Positions 36,068-48,401 of a DNA stretch of 64,000 nt are shown piece after piece. This stretch comes from Adineta steineri. Taxonomy: Eukaryota; Rotifera; Eurotatoria; Adinetida; Adinetidae. The DNA is taken from NCBI GenBank assembly GCA_905250115.1, contig CAJNOI010000053.1:277947-341946 (forward strand). The letters run 5' to 3'. A model generated the notes under the pieces. The model saw nothing but the letters and a program-made list of their open reading frames with translations, was not told where the DNA came from and did not search any database. The position numbers and the translations under genes are program-made. How positions within the stretch are numbered: position 1 is the first letter of the stretch; each line of letters begins with the position of its first letter.

Positions 36068-38035
36068 TATTAATAAAACTTTGTAAAACAGAGTTTTATT
36101 CTATTTCAATCCACCAAAGAATAAAGTATGGATATCAACATATTTTTGTATGATGCAAAAAATAGAAAAATTGTGAAAGAACATAATAACTATATCAATG
36201 ATTCATACATACTATTATTCTATACATATTTACAAAGTTTATCCATTTAAATTAAATTTTATATAGAGTAACATCTATTACGAAAATTTTCTTTTCTAAT
36301 AAACAATTCTCAATTAGATATATATATATACGATATTTTTTCAAAATCATTAGAATATTCGAGAAAAATGAGATATTGTAAGTATTTTATAATCAATATT
36401 AACAAAGATATTTAGTTTTGAATGAAATTCTTGTCTATTATACTATATTTCTTTACATCAATTGATTTGTTTGTATCAAATATTGTTCTATAGATACGTT
36501 GTTCACTCTTTAATTCATGTCATAGAAATAGACAATGTATTTTAATCGATTTATGATTTAAAATGACATTTGTTAAAAATAACTTTTTGCATAAAATCAT
36601 CACATTTATATGATAAGTATCTTTAAGAAATAATGTAGTTTATACAACATCATCATCATCATTTAAACGTCTACCAACTTTTATCAAGTTCATCAATATT
36701 ATAGACTATAGAAATATTCATAATTACATTCTAAATGCAATTCAAGTCATGTTTATTTCTCATTAATTCAAGAGAAACAGTAGTCATTTGATTTAAGTCA
36801 AAAACACATCGAACTTTTCTATATATTTGTAAGAAGAAGTATGCACGGTCAATGCATGTCATATATCTATTTCATTTAAAGGAATACTTAGCCTGATTAG
36901 TTTTAAATATTCTCAAAAACTTTTTTTGTCTTTTGGTTGATATTTCAATGAGATTATAAAGTGACTTAGTAAGAAAACGTTGATTCAAACTTTTGATAAA
37001 ACGTTATACTTATCTTTTTTTTTGATTCATTATCTTATCTTGTCTATAATCTCGAAAGAGTAATCCTTGTCAAGTAAGAAATCGAATGATTTGACCTTCT
37101 AAATATGCATATCGACAAACAAAACAATGAACCTTTTAACCCATTTAACTATACTCCGTCCATTTACAACTTTCATATTAAATACAATAACAATGACGAT
37201 AATTAATCATTGAAAATTTCATATTTCATTGATATCATCTCAAAAAATTCTTTAGAAGTCTCCGAGTTATTTTTTCAAAAAACAAATTTAATGATTCATA
37301 ATTATCAAATATCTATGTTGCTATAAACACGATAATCATCATCATTTTCACTTAATACAATTAGTTCATTTATATTCTCAGTATCTGATTGTAATCGCTT
37401 CTACTTCTATAGACGATTCTCGAATTGAACAATTATTATCTATGATCATTCATGTGAATCAATGGAGATCAATATACAATCAAATATAATTCATTAGATA
37501 TTCAAAGTTAAGTTTTAACTCTTTGATTGTTTACAAATGATGAAAATATATCTAGAGAGAGTAGAAGAACTGTTAAAGTTTGTAATATGTATTTGTTGAT
37601 GATTGAATATATATTATAATGGAAGTGAGGAGCAATTCTCTTCTTAATTTATTTTCTTTTTTATGAATAATAATTGACAAATTGATGTTGTATATATATA
37701 TAAGGCAGAAAAAAGGTCAAAGAAAACATTAAATAGAATAAAACAGGATTAAAAAGAATTAAATAACAAAGAAAGACTACGATAGAATTTCATTAAAACA
37801 AAGATAAATATGAAAGAAAATGAGAGAGAGATAATGAAAATCCGATGTTTAGAACATGATTTATGTGATAAAGAAGACGTCTTTGATGTCCGGACAACAC
37901 TCACTTTTATTCAATTATCTCAACTCATATCTTCATATAAATGACTGATACACAAAAAAAAAAAAAAAGAAAAAAAATGAAAAGAAAAAGAAAAGCTCAC
38001 ACTATTTTGTCTATTATTTCATCTAGATTTTTTTT
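36068..38035. other. Intergenic, AT-rich, nothing recognised
   Basis: Nearly 2 kb with short (TA)n, (CATCAT)n and A-rich runs. No coding frame, RNA gene or inverted repeat could be supported. Confidence 0.45.
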
Positions 38036-38644
38036 CTAATAAGCAGCTGGCATATAACCATAAGGACCAGTAAATCCAGTGCCTGCATTTGGATCATAAA
38101 AATTCGGTTGTTGATAAGGAGCAAATGCACCTTGTTGTTGAAAAGCAGGATTACTTGGATCATAATACGGCGTTGCTGTTGGTTGTCCACTATAACCATA
38201 AAATTGTTGAGCTTGAGCTGGCAATAATCCAGCTTGTTGAGCAGCACTTAAGGGCATTTGAATTGGAGGAAGAATACCACCAAATTGTGCACCACCTTGT
38301 CCTTGCATATATTGTTGCATTTGCATCATAGCTGCTGCTTGTGCTTGTACAGCAGCAGGAGATTGAGGTGGTAATAGCATAGCTTGTTGCATTGGATCAC
38401 CACCATAAAGACTTTTACTTACAGCACCATTATATTTTCCATATTTACTTGGTTTACCTTGTGGTGCAACTTGTCCATAACCATCAAAATAAGCAGCAGC
38501 ACCAGTTGGATAATATGGAGATGGTGGTGTACCTGATAATGCTGGTGGACCATATCCACCAGATCTTCCACCTTTTGTTGTTGAATGATATTCATACTTA
38601 TCAATTTTATCACCTTTTTCACGTTTATTTCCAAAGAGACCCAT
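38036..38644 (-). CDS. Low-complexity Q/G/Y/P/A-rich protein, unknown function
   Basis: Single exon, 202 residues. The start MGLFGNKREKGDK gives a basic head with a glycine at position 2 (N-myristoylation is conceivable but the context is not ideal). The rest is rich in Gln, Gly, Tyr, Pro, Ala and Met, for example MQMQQYMQGQGGAQFGG and a tail of FYDPNAGTGF type. No membrane helix, no cysteine and no known domain. The composition resembles prion-like or condensate-forming disordered regions (inference). The codon pattern is clearly protein-like: glutamine is almost always CAA, consistent with neighbours, and the other frames are shadows. Confidence 0.7.
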   Translation of the reverse strand: MGLFGNKREKGDKIDKYEYHSTTKGGRSGGYGPPALSGTPPSPYYPTGAAAYFDGYGQVAPQGKPSKYGKYNGAVSKSLYGGDPMQQAMLLPPQSPAAVQAQAAAMMQMQQYMQGQGGAQFGGILPPIQMPLSAAQQAGLLPAQAQQFYGYSGQPTATPYYDPSNPAFQQQGAFAPYQQPNFYDPNAGTGFTGPYGYMPAAY

Positions 38645-39381
38645 TTAGAAAAATTGTTGAATATGAATAGACAAATGTATATGTGACTGTCGTCAAATAT
38701 AAATGAAAGTAAACTGATCGAATAGAATAGAGAATATCTATGTATACTCATTTTGACCCATTGATGAACGGGCAAAGTTACGCTTCAATAAACACATGTC
38801 GTCGTTGAACAAATAAGAATAATATATCATTAAACAAGAAGGAAAAAAAAGAAAATGTTAAAACAACCAATCGATATGATTTGAAATAAAACGAGAGAAG
38901 AAGAAAAAAATGAAATATGAGAAAGATCTTTTCATTGATGACACAACACGCATTAAACAATATTTTTCCGCTTATTTCTTATTTAAATATTGCAACATAA
39001 GAAAAGTACACGTTTTTACATCGGTCAACCTCAATGATGGATATGTGTGATGACAGCCGTGACGATACCCATATTCATTCATTCATTAGACGATGTGCTT
39101 AATGGATCGCATGTTGATATGATCTACTCTTGTTTAATGACATACATTTATTGTCACACTTCATCGAACACCATCAACTTCAAATTTCATTTTTATTTTC
39201 AAATTATTTCAAACTTTTCGATTTTAATTTTATCAAAAAAAAAAATAAATTTAGTTTTCATTTTATTTAATCAAATATTCATTTATTTTATCAAACAATT
39301 AAAATAATTCATCTTAAACACAATATTTTTTTTAAAAAAAATTAAATCGATCAAAGAAAAAAAATAAGAAAGAAAATCTTT
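38645..39381. other. Intergenic, nothing recognised
   Basis: Probable promoter side of the low-complexity gene and the 3' flank of the V-ATPase gene. No specific site can be supported. Confidence 0.4.
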
Positions 39382-42300
39382 TTATGCATCTGCTGGTGGA
39401 AGTTCATCAAAAATTGTTTTAAATGAAAATGGAACAAATGGATAACCTTCACCTTTATAAAATTTTGATTGAAATTCAACCCTTTAAAAAGAAAGAAAAT
39501 ATTTTATTTTAGAAAATTTAAAAAAAGAACAACAACAAACCAATGAAGACGAAGTGCATGAAGAAAAGCAGAAAGACCTTCCATTAAAAGTAATATAAAT
39601 ACAGTTAATGATGACCAGACTGTAAATACAATAAAAATTCCTATTCCACCAACTATACCATTCATCGATAATCCAATTTGTAATACCATATGCCATAAGA
39701 CTTCAGATAATTCTATTTTTAATTAACAAAAAATTAAAAAAAATAAATCAAATTCGAACTAACGTGCATGAGCTAATGAAAGTGCCCAAAGACGTAAATA
39801 AGAAGCTGTATGAGATATACAACCAAGAAAATATTCGATTGTATGAATTCCTTGTTCAACCCAGACTTCACTCATATCAACCTAAAATAAATTCAAATTA
39901 GTTTTTTAGTTTGGTTTTAAATCAAATCAAAATAATCATTCGATATTTTCATCTAAGAAATTAATATTGATAAATAAATCATTTGAATTAAATAAAACAA
40001 AAGAAAGCATTAAATAAAAATAAAAAAGATAAGCTAGAGCAGCTACCCTGATTAACAAAGCTTAACATTTATTTCTTTAATGATAACCTCTGGATGATGA
40101 CTAGGAACATTCATTTCAATATCATTGCTTGCAACACCATTAGGTAAACTTGGTGGATGCTTTACAAATTTTTATTTAAAAATAAATAAATAAATAAATT
40201 TAATAAGAATTGATTTACTTTATTTTTATTTTTATTTTTAATAATTGTATAAACTGGTTTTCCAACAAGTAACCATGGAATACAAAGAAGTGCAACAAAT
40301 AATAAGCCTTGTTGGACAGTTTTTTGACTACTATAAAATGTTAAAGAACTTTGAGGAGTTTTCGAATCATTTGCTGGATAAGACATTAACATCATATTAA
40401 TTAAATCTATTTGACAAAAAAAAGAAACAAAAGTAAAATATTTTGATTTTAAAAACATAATGTTAACATACGAATAAGAAGTGCTGGTGCTGTTGTTGCA
40501 TCGACTGCTTGAAAATGTGTCCATTTATAAAATATTAAAATAATTAAATAAAAAAATATGCACATTAAAAAGATAAGTTGCGGAAAAAATTCTAAAAATA
40601 CGGCATAATAATGTCGAAAATATCTAAACAAAAAATTAGCTTTATTAATAATTGAATTTATTTCTTTAAAGTAAAACTTACATATGATTCCATAAGCTAA
40701 GTATTACACCAAAACTCATTTGAGTTATACCAATAATAATTGCAAACTTCATTTTAGCAGAATTTGTAAATGTGATTTTATTTTCAGCTAATTGCCATAT
40801 CTTCAAATAAAATTTATTTTTTCAATATATTAATTAATTAATTAAATAAACAAACCGGATCAAGACCTAATGGATATGGATTTCCACTATACATTTGTTT
40901 ATATGTTGTTGTTCCATTGTAAGGTTGAGGATTTGGTTCTAACATTACTGAATCCGATTTAAGTAATGTTTTTTCACTTGAAAAGAAAAAAAATCAATTT
41001 TTTTATATTTAAAATCATCAAATAAATCTTTACTCAAATCCAACTCTCCATGATGATCCAAAAATATTAATAGATTTTGAAAAGACATCATTATAAATAA
41101 GACCAGTATAAATGGAAAATATTCCCATTAATAAAATAATATATCTTCCACCAAAAAATATTGTCCAAACTTCTTGATTTCTCCATTTATCTTTAAGTGA
41201 ATTTTCTTTTAAAACCATCCAAAGAGCAAATGCAGTAACAATAAGTCCATGTCCAGCATCACCAAACATCACAGCAAATAAAAATGGAAATGTTATTAAA
41301 ACAAATGGCATTGGATTAATTTCTCTATAAGTAGCAACACCATATGCATCAACTAAATTTTGAAAACCTTGTGTAAATTTATTTAAATTATGATATGTTG
41401 GTGGTTTTTCTTGACTTTCCATTTGATAAAGAATTGATGTACCTACTCCACTTCCACTTATTTCCTTTTTTTAAATTATAAAATTAACAAAATTTTATTT
41501 TAAATAAAACACTTACTGATCCTTTTGCTAATGATAATCGAATTAATTCTAATTGTGAATTAGGTGCCCAACATTCAGCAATAAAACATTTTTTCGCCAC
41601 ATCATTATTAAACATATTCATTGTATGATAAATCGCTTTAATTTTTGTAAGTTTGATTTTCCATATTTTAATTGATCGAGCTGTTTCAAGTAAAAGATTT
41701 CGACGATGTTCTTGTGTTTGATGAAGAACAATATTTAAATCTTCTAAACGTGTCATTACATTCATTGTTAAATTTCGACGTTCATTTGGATCATCTGGAC
41801 ATGGATAAATATTTGCACGAAAACTATTTATTTCAACATATTTTCTCTTTTCAAAAAAACATATTTTCTTATTTAATTAAACAAACCCTTCACAAATTTT
41901 TTGAATACGATTTTTTAATTGTTCACCTTGAAAAAAAACGACAAATACTGATTTATGAATTTTTGTTAGCTAAAAAGAAAGAAAAAAAATCAATTTAAAA
42001 AAAGAATGAAATTTTTTTATCGAACTGTATTAGGATCTTCAATTAATTCATCAATATCAGAATATTTTAAAACAACATTTCCACGAGAAACACGCCATAA
42101 CATTCGTTCAAATGCAATTAATCGTTCACGTGGAATAACTCCACTTACAAATCTATTTAATAGAATAATTTATTTAAAATTTTTACTTTTGAATTTTATT
42201 TACCCAAATTTCATTTCACTACCACCTGTTGATACATTTGGATTGATTAATCCACTAGTAAGTTCATCTGCACTATCAAATACAATTGGATGACTTGTCT

Positions 42301-43037
42301 ATATATTAAAAAATAGAAGTTTTTATTTTATAAAATATCGAATTTAATTGAAATTTGTAAATAATAAATAAATCATTTGAGCAAATAAATCTTAATTCTA
42401 ATTGTATAGCATTAGCATAAATAATTTAAATAGAAATATTACATCATTGAAAAAACCTTCTGTCATAGCTAAATTATGTTTTAATTCGGTTAATTGATAA
42501 AAATTTTTAAAAAGTGCATCAGCATTTGTATTGATTAATTTTATATCATTATCTAATTTTTCCAAAACTGCCTATGAAAAGAAAATAAATAAATAAAAGA
42601 GTTTTTATTATCAATTCGAATATTACCTCGAGATCAATAATTTCACGAGGTTTTGGTGCATCGGGATATTCTTTGGAATCCTGGATTGGGATTTCATCAG
42701 ATTTGATTTCACTTTCAAGAAAACCTTAAAAGAAAATTATTAAAATTCTATATTTGAAAGATAATTTTATTGAAATACATACGAATTTTTCGTTCCATTT
42801 CTTCACATTGTCGAACTTCATTTACGAATTTTCGTTGAAATGCATTGACATTTGGATTTAACTAAAATTATCAAATTAAAAATTATGAATTATTCTTTTT
42901 AAAATTTTAGTTTATTCTTACATCACGAAATTGAACAATTCCTAATTCACCTAATTCCGATATACAAGAATAAGCAGCATCAGGTTGTAAATACAATTGA
43001 CATAATGTCATTTCTTCACTTCGAAATATATTTGTCA
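39382..43037 (-). CDS. ATP6V0A: V-type proton ATPase subunit a (V0 sector)
   Basis: About seventeen short exons on the reverse strand, the first 43037-42922 ([20 protein letters not shown]) and the second 42861-42783. The subunit forms the proton half-channels of the vacuolar ATPase. Visible: N-terminal cytosolic domain ([27 protein letters not shown]), [16 protein letters not shown] at the first membrane helices, [22 protein letters not shown], and the channel helix [13 protein letters not shown] containing the arginine essential for proton transport. The C-terminus ends in [20 protein letters not shown]. The gene looks intact. Its 5' flank runs into the 100-N gap within about 100 bases. Confidence 0.94.
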
Positions 43038-43139
43038 TTGTTGCCTTTAATAAATATATCTAGAAAAAAGAAACTAATAATAATAATAATTATATTTAAA
43101 TGTTTGAATTAAAATGAGAACAAATATGTAAAATATTTT

Positions 43140-43239
43140 NNNNNNNNNNNNNNNNNNNNNNNNNNNNNNNNNNNNNNNNNNNNNNNNNNNNNNNNNNNNN
43201 NNNNNNNNNNNNNNNNNNNNNNNNNNNNNNNNNNNNNNN
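43140..43239. other. Assembly gap of 100 N
   Basis: Exactly 100 N, the usual placeholder for unknown length. It lies between the V-ATPase start and LEA-like copy 1. Confidence 0.95.
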
Positions 43240-43328
43240 AAAAAAAAAGAAAAGAAAAAAAAACTTTTTACCATCCATATGTGAGTTCTGTATTGAGGAC
43301 AAAACAAGAATATATAATTTGATCGAAG

Positions 43329-43643
43329 ATGTATAAACCATATTCAAGCAATACACAAAGAAATAAATCACGTCTTTATATATTTCTTATTGTCGCTTTT
43401 ATAATATTTATTATTTATCGACGATATTTTTCATCATCAAACAAATCTTTAGAAAAAGGAACATTTCAATCAGCTGGTGAAAATGTTGATTCAGTTATTC
43501 AACAATCAAAAGATAAATTAAATAATGGAATTAATAATATTAAAGATAAAGCTGATAATGTTGTTGATAAAGCAAAAGATAAAATAAAACAAGGTGCTGA
43601 TACTGTTCAAAAAGCTGCACAAGATGTTAAACAAAAACTTTAA
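43329..43643 (+). CDS. Membrane-anchored LEA-like protein, copy 1
   Basis: Single exon, 104 residues. After a basic head (residues 1-14) comes one hydrophobic helix, LYIFLIVAFIIFIIY (about 16-30), then RRYF. The C-terminal ~55 residues are Lys/Asp/Ala/Gln-rich amphipathic repeats of roughly 11 residues, for example IKDKADNVVDKAKDKIKQG. This resembles group 3 LEA proteins, which are linked to desiccation tolerance in bdelloids and other anhydrobiotes. A membrane-tethered LEA is a plausible reading; the function is inferred. The encoded protein is identical to that of the copy at 48087-48401. Confidence 0.72.
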   Translation: MYKPYSSNTQRNKSRLYIFLIVAFIIFIIYRRYFSSSNKSLEKGTFQSAGENVDSVIQQSKDKLNNGINNIKDKADNVVDKAKDKIKQGADTVQKAAQDVKQKL

Positions 43644-44537
43644 ATATTATTTTATATTTTATTTCTTTTTACAATTACTTAAATATATCATTTAATGTTA
43701 TTTTAATAAACAATAGATTAACAAATCTAAATATAATTGTACAGGGTGATCTATAAGTAACACGCTCGATAAGAAATTTAAATATTTCTCTCACTTGTTG
43801 ATGGATCAAACATTTCAACACTTGCTATTGCATAACCTGAACACCACCCGCCAACTATTTTATCAGACCAGAGAATTAAAATCATATAAACATAAAATAT
43901 AACAAACCAGCTAAAATAACTTCACCAGATTTATTTTATTTTTGGCTCTGCCATATTTAATCTTTCTTTTGGTAATAATAAATACTTTTCAGTTTCATCA
44001 ACTAAATGTTCACGTGCTTGATCAGATTCAATTAATGAGTTCCAAATAATTATATCAGCAAGAAATCGTGCAGATTCCAATAACTAAAATAAATATTTTT
44101 TTTAAATTTAATATGTAATACTTTATCTAAATGTTATTTTCGTTGTTGAAAATCTTAAATATAAGACTACACTCTCACTCTAATCTTCAAATATATTACA
44201 ATATGAAATCTTTTACTTACATTCACTGAGCATTCAATATCGATAGGTGAACTATTGCTCAAATGAAAAGATGAATGAATTGAAAATATAAAACTAGTTC
44301 GATCAAGTTGATTATTATTTTCGAAATAAGCTTCACTAAACTCTTTAGAAATCTAAATTGAAAACAATTATTTTTATTTAATTTTAAATGAAACTTAGTA
44401 ATCTCACTATAAAAGATACTTCATTTCCATTTTTAAGTTTTAACTATCTTTCTTTCGAAAAATCTTGATTGCAATCAAATGAAAAGAAATTATTTATTTT
44501 TCATTATTTTCATTTCTAAAACAATTAAAAATAAAAA

Positions 44538-44813
44538 CCCATGTCAAACAATCCAGCACGGAAACGATCGATTCCATAATATTCCGCATATTTCTTGGAA
44601 GCAGTATTTCAGTGGCCGGATCTGTTCCCCGAATTTGTCGGACTCCACCTGAAACCCACAGGAATTTGTTAAAACCGGCAACCGTAGCCGGTCATCAGAT
44701 CCTTGTACCGAATCGCTCGCTTTTTCCGGCGGGTTCCGACCAGAAATACCGAGTTTATTAACGGTTTTCACTAAAAATTCCCGGAATACTGCTTCAGGAA
44801 TCATCGTCCTGGG
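44538..44813. mobile_element. MITE, CCCAGG family, element 1
   Basis: 276 bases from CCCATGTCAAACAATCC to GTCCTGGG. TAAAAA flanks both sides and may be the target-site duplication. It is related in reverse orientation to the element at 45982-46195: its right end, reverse-complemented (CCCAGGACGATGATTCCTGA), matches the left end of the other. More GC-rich than its surroundings. Confidence 0.72.
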
Positions 44814-45242
44814 TAAAAAAACAATTTTATCAAAAATTAAAATTTTCTTACTCATCAAAGTATATATAAAGCTTCTTGTTGTTGGAATTGAGATATCATC
44901 ATCATCACTGGATGATAATATTGTTTTAACATTAACGCTGTTGATTAATTCGACTTTTTTCTCAAGATTTTGTTTGTTTTCTTCTGTTTTTTCATTTAAT
45001 ATCTCGTTTAATTCCGTATAAATATATTTTAAATCGTCCTTATCAAAATATTCTGATGTAGTTTTCACTACACTGTAATTTTTTTTAAAATTCTATTTAT
45101 TGGAAAATCGATCTTGAATAAGCTCAAGCATTTTATAAGTTTTTGATTTAATCATTGAATTTATAGAAATTCAAAAACGCTTGATTTACCAACTACTAGA
45201 AATCAAATTTGATTTTCGAAAAAAATTATTTTCTGCAAAATA

Positions 45243-45322
45243 GAAGAGTGTGGGTGTGAGTCTGATATAACCATAAAATACAGCTCGAGACCCAGACCAC
45301 AGCCACCCACACCGACACCCAT
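45243..45322. repeat. G-rich hairpin repeat in pseudogene intron
   Basis: AGAGTGTGGGTGTGAGTCTG on one arm and ACAGCCACCCACACCGACAC on the other, with about 35 bases between. Member of the dispersed family. Confidence 0.65.
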
Positions 45323-45981
45323 GGATTGGTTATTAAATTTTACCTGAATTCATAACGCCACAATCAACTACAACAATAGAATTTAACGGTCGTAGATTTG
45401 AATCAGTTGGTGCAATCTCAATTGTATCAACTATTGAATGACTGGTTATCACATGACCAAAAACGACATGCTTACTGTATAAAACATAAATATTTTTATG
45501 TTGATTAATAAGATTTTACCGATCAAGATGTGATGCTTCAGATGTTGTACTAGAATTGCCAAAAAAATTACCTTTTTTTCTTAAATGAGTTCTTTTTCTT
45601 ACATAAAAACCTGCGATTCGTCTGTATTGGATCCTTGGTTATACAATGAAAGAAGTTATCGTCGATCACGTTTTATTTGAAATGTTTCATCTGGAAGATT
45701 TTTATTAATATTCTTTTATTTTAAAATAATGCGAAACTCTTTACCAGTAAATGTTTCACCATAGATTGATTTACTACCAGTACCATCACCTACAATTTAA
45801 AGACCAAATCGACACCAAAAAATGATATTTTTATTTTCTATTATTCATTCTTCGTCTGACTAAAATAAATAAAAATCAGTATCCACTTCTTTCTATACTT
45901 TTTTTATTTTAAAATGCTGATTAATTATTTTATAAACTAAAAAGAAAATTACCTTCAATAAAATCTCCTGAGTGAATTATT

Positions 45982-46195
45982 CCAGGACGATAGTTCCTGA
46001 AGTGGGATTCCATGAATTTCCGACGAAATTCCTGAGGTAATCGTATCCGGCTGCCGGTTTTGACATGTTCCTGTCGATTCCTGTCCAAACCAGATTAATC
46101 CAATCACCGGATCCGTTCAACGGGAATACTACTTCCATGAAATCTTTGGAACACCACGGAACCGGCCGTTTCCGTACCGGATTGTTCGACCTGGG
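45982..46195. mobile_element. MITE, CCCAGG family, element 2
   Basis: 214 bases from CCAGGACGATAGTTCCTGA to GTTCGACCTGGG. It splits the cyclophilin reading between the FNQIV and IHSGDF segments, which are contiguous in the family. No clean target-site duplication could be read. Confidence 0.72.
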
Positions 46196-46698
46196 ATAAC
46201 ATTTTACACAATTTGATTAAAATGGCAATTTTTATAATATAATTTTTTATTTAATGTTAAATCAAGGCCTTGTTCTCCTAAAACTTAAATTTTATTACAA
46301 TTTCTAAAATTAAAAGATTTCATTTTACCTGTACATAAACAACGAAGATTTTCACCTGTAAGTGGACATATATCATTGAAAAGTTCAAATTCAATTTGAC
46401 CAGCTAAAATAAAATACGATTAAAAAGAAACTGGAATCAGATTCGATCGAGTCGTATATATATCAGCCTTGACACATATATCAATATGAACTAAAAAAGG
46501 TGAGTTCTCATAGATTTGCATATCTAGTGAGTTTTCCGCATGATATCGTCTGAAAAGTAATACCCACATTTTAAAATATATTTTATTTAATAGATCTAAA
46601 TGAGATCTATCGAATGATATACATATTATCGTTGACACATATTTAAAAATGAATTCGAAAGGTAAATTTTCGAATACAAGCATACCTGTTGAGTTCAT

Positions 46699-48086
46699 AG
46701 TTTAGAATTAATTTTATTTAAAGTGATAGAATTATATGACTTTTCAAAGTTTATGTTGAATATATCTATATGTATGACTTTTAAGTTCAGTAGTTGACGC
46801 TACAATATACATGAGAACGTTTAAAAACCTTTTAAGTACACTCTATCGATTCGAATATATTGAGTTATACTTGATTTGATGTATAGTTTTCACGTTCAGT
46901 CAAATAAAAACAGTTTCTGGTGTGGCACATATTGTAGAGTAAATCTATATATGAAATATGTGCTAAAATCGTCATATTAAAGTTTTCCATGTGAGTGTAT
47001 TGAAACTGCTAGTTACAAGGTGTAAATGAGCATATCAATCGACAGGGCAAGTAGAAATATATCGGAATATTAGTTTACTTTAAGTTCTAGAGCGGGAGAT
47101 CGATTAGTTTTAAGAAATACAATATTTATGAAATTGCTTCAATGAAAAAAAAGATTTTTCCATAGCTGAGAAACGTTGTGTAAAATTGAAACAAAATCTA
47201 AGTATACCGCTTAATTAAGCTCGTTGAATTCTATATGGCACACCTTGTCAGGTGAATACGTTTCGAAAAAAACCCAAATCCACTGATAACTTCATCTACA
47301 TTATAGGAATAATACATTTAAATAGAAGCTTTTTTCATTTTTTTGTATATACCACTATATAATATATTTATAATTATAAAATATAGAATCATATTCCGCT
47401 TCTCTTATCTTATTTTCAGTTTAATATTATTAACGAAATTTTCATTAAGTTCAAAATCTGTAATCTTTTATAATATAAAAATAGCATCCTATATAAAAAG
47501 TCATATTTAGACATTACTTTAAAAGTTTTACTTTTCAATTAACATAAAAAAGTTCTGTTAATTTAACAATTTCGATATTAAAATGATTAATAAAAATTTA
47601 TAAAATTAGATAATATGAAATTGAAACAGATTTAGCTAACAATAAAAAGCTTTATTGTTGGATCGATTCATACATATTACTATCTGAGATTTATCTACCT
47701 TAATATTTTGAAGGTATTCAATCTGAAATAATATGTCGTTAATAAAATTGAAACATTACTCTTCTATCAAACAGGTTTTATCAAAAATAAATCATAGAGA
47801 ACGATTTTCTTTTCTTGAAATCTATAGAATTTCATAAATAGAAAAAGAAGAAAAAAAGAAAAAGAATGTTAATATATCAGTCGTTGTTAATGTTACATGC
47901 TCGTTGTTGACGAGAATATTGTTGCACTCTAATAGTCATACCTTGTTCTTTTCTTTTCTCTTTCATATTCTTTTTCTCTTTTTCTTTTCAAATAAAGAAA
48001 AGAAAAGAAAAGAAAAAAAAACTTTTCACCATCCATATGTGAGTTCTGTATTGAGGACAAAACAAGAATATACAATTTGATCGAAG
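46699..48086. other. Intergenic, nothing recognised
   Basis: AT-rich. The last ~100 bases (from about 47985) are the 5' flank shared with LEA-like copy 1, including a GAAAAG-type purine run and ATCCATATGTGAGTTCTG. Confidence 0.45.
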
Positions 48087-48401
48087 ATGTATAAACCATA
48101 TTCAAGCAATACACAAAGAAATAAATCACGTCTTTATATATTTCTTATTGTCGCTTTTATAATATTTATTATTTATCGACGATATTTTTCATCATCAAAC
48201 AAATCTTTAGAAAAAGGAACATTTCAATCAGCTGGTGAAAATGTTGATTCAGTTATTCAACAATCAAAAGATAAATTAAATAATGGAATTAATAATATTA
48301 AAGATAAAGCTGATAATGTTGTTGATAAAGCAAAAGATAAAATAAAACAAGGTGCTGATACTGTTCAAAAAGCTGCACAAGATGTTAAACAAAAACTTTA
48401 A
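48087..48401 (+). CDS. Membrane-anchored LEA-like protein, copy 2
   Basis: Encodes the same 104 residues as 43329-43643: basic head, one membrane helix, LEA-like amphipathic tail. By eye the coding sequences show no nucleotide difference. The ~65 bases upstream differ at about two positions, and the 3' flanks differ at many positions before losing similarity. The offset between copies is 4758 bases. Confidence 0.72.
   Translation: MYKPYSSNTQRNKSRLYIFLIVAFIIFIIYRRYFSSSNKSLEKGTFQSAGENVDSVIQQSKDKLNNGINNIKDKADNVVDKAKDKIKQGADTVQKAAQDVKQKL

Larger units (their letters stand above)
43931..46698 (-). pseudogene. Cyclophilin (peptidyl-prolyl isomerase) pseudogene with C-terminal extension
   Basis: Cyclophilin pieces in order on the reverse strand: a short first exon (MNST, near 46698-46686), GQIEFELFNDICPLTGENL (46410-46330), LYYKNCHFNQIV followed by a stop (about 46280-46200), then a MITE, IHSGDFIEG (45985-45955), DGTGSKSIYGETF (45793-45750), LPDETF...LLSLYNQGSNTDESQVF with another stop (45690-45600), and KHVVFGHV...VVVDCG (45480-45350). 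The active-site FHRI is FNQI, so the catalytic arginine is lost. Further exon-like pieces (44544-45068, 44220-44355, 43931-44085) may be an attached C-terminal extension of unknown type. Two related MITEs sit inside. Confidence 0.78.

Noticed and set aside
38089..38670. Several His/Leu/Val-rich frames opposite the low-complexity gene
   Set aside because: Produced by the antisense of CAA/GGT-type codons; the reverse-strand Q/G/Y/P frame is the consistent one.
46420..46698. 92-codon reverse frame at the 5' end of the cyclophilin remnant
   Set aside because: Only its first few codons (MNST) act as an exon; the rest is best read as the following intron, which ends at a good acceptor before the cyclophilin sequence.
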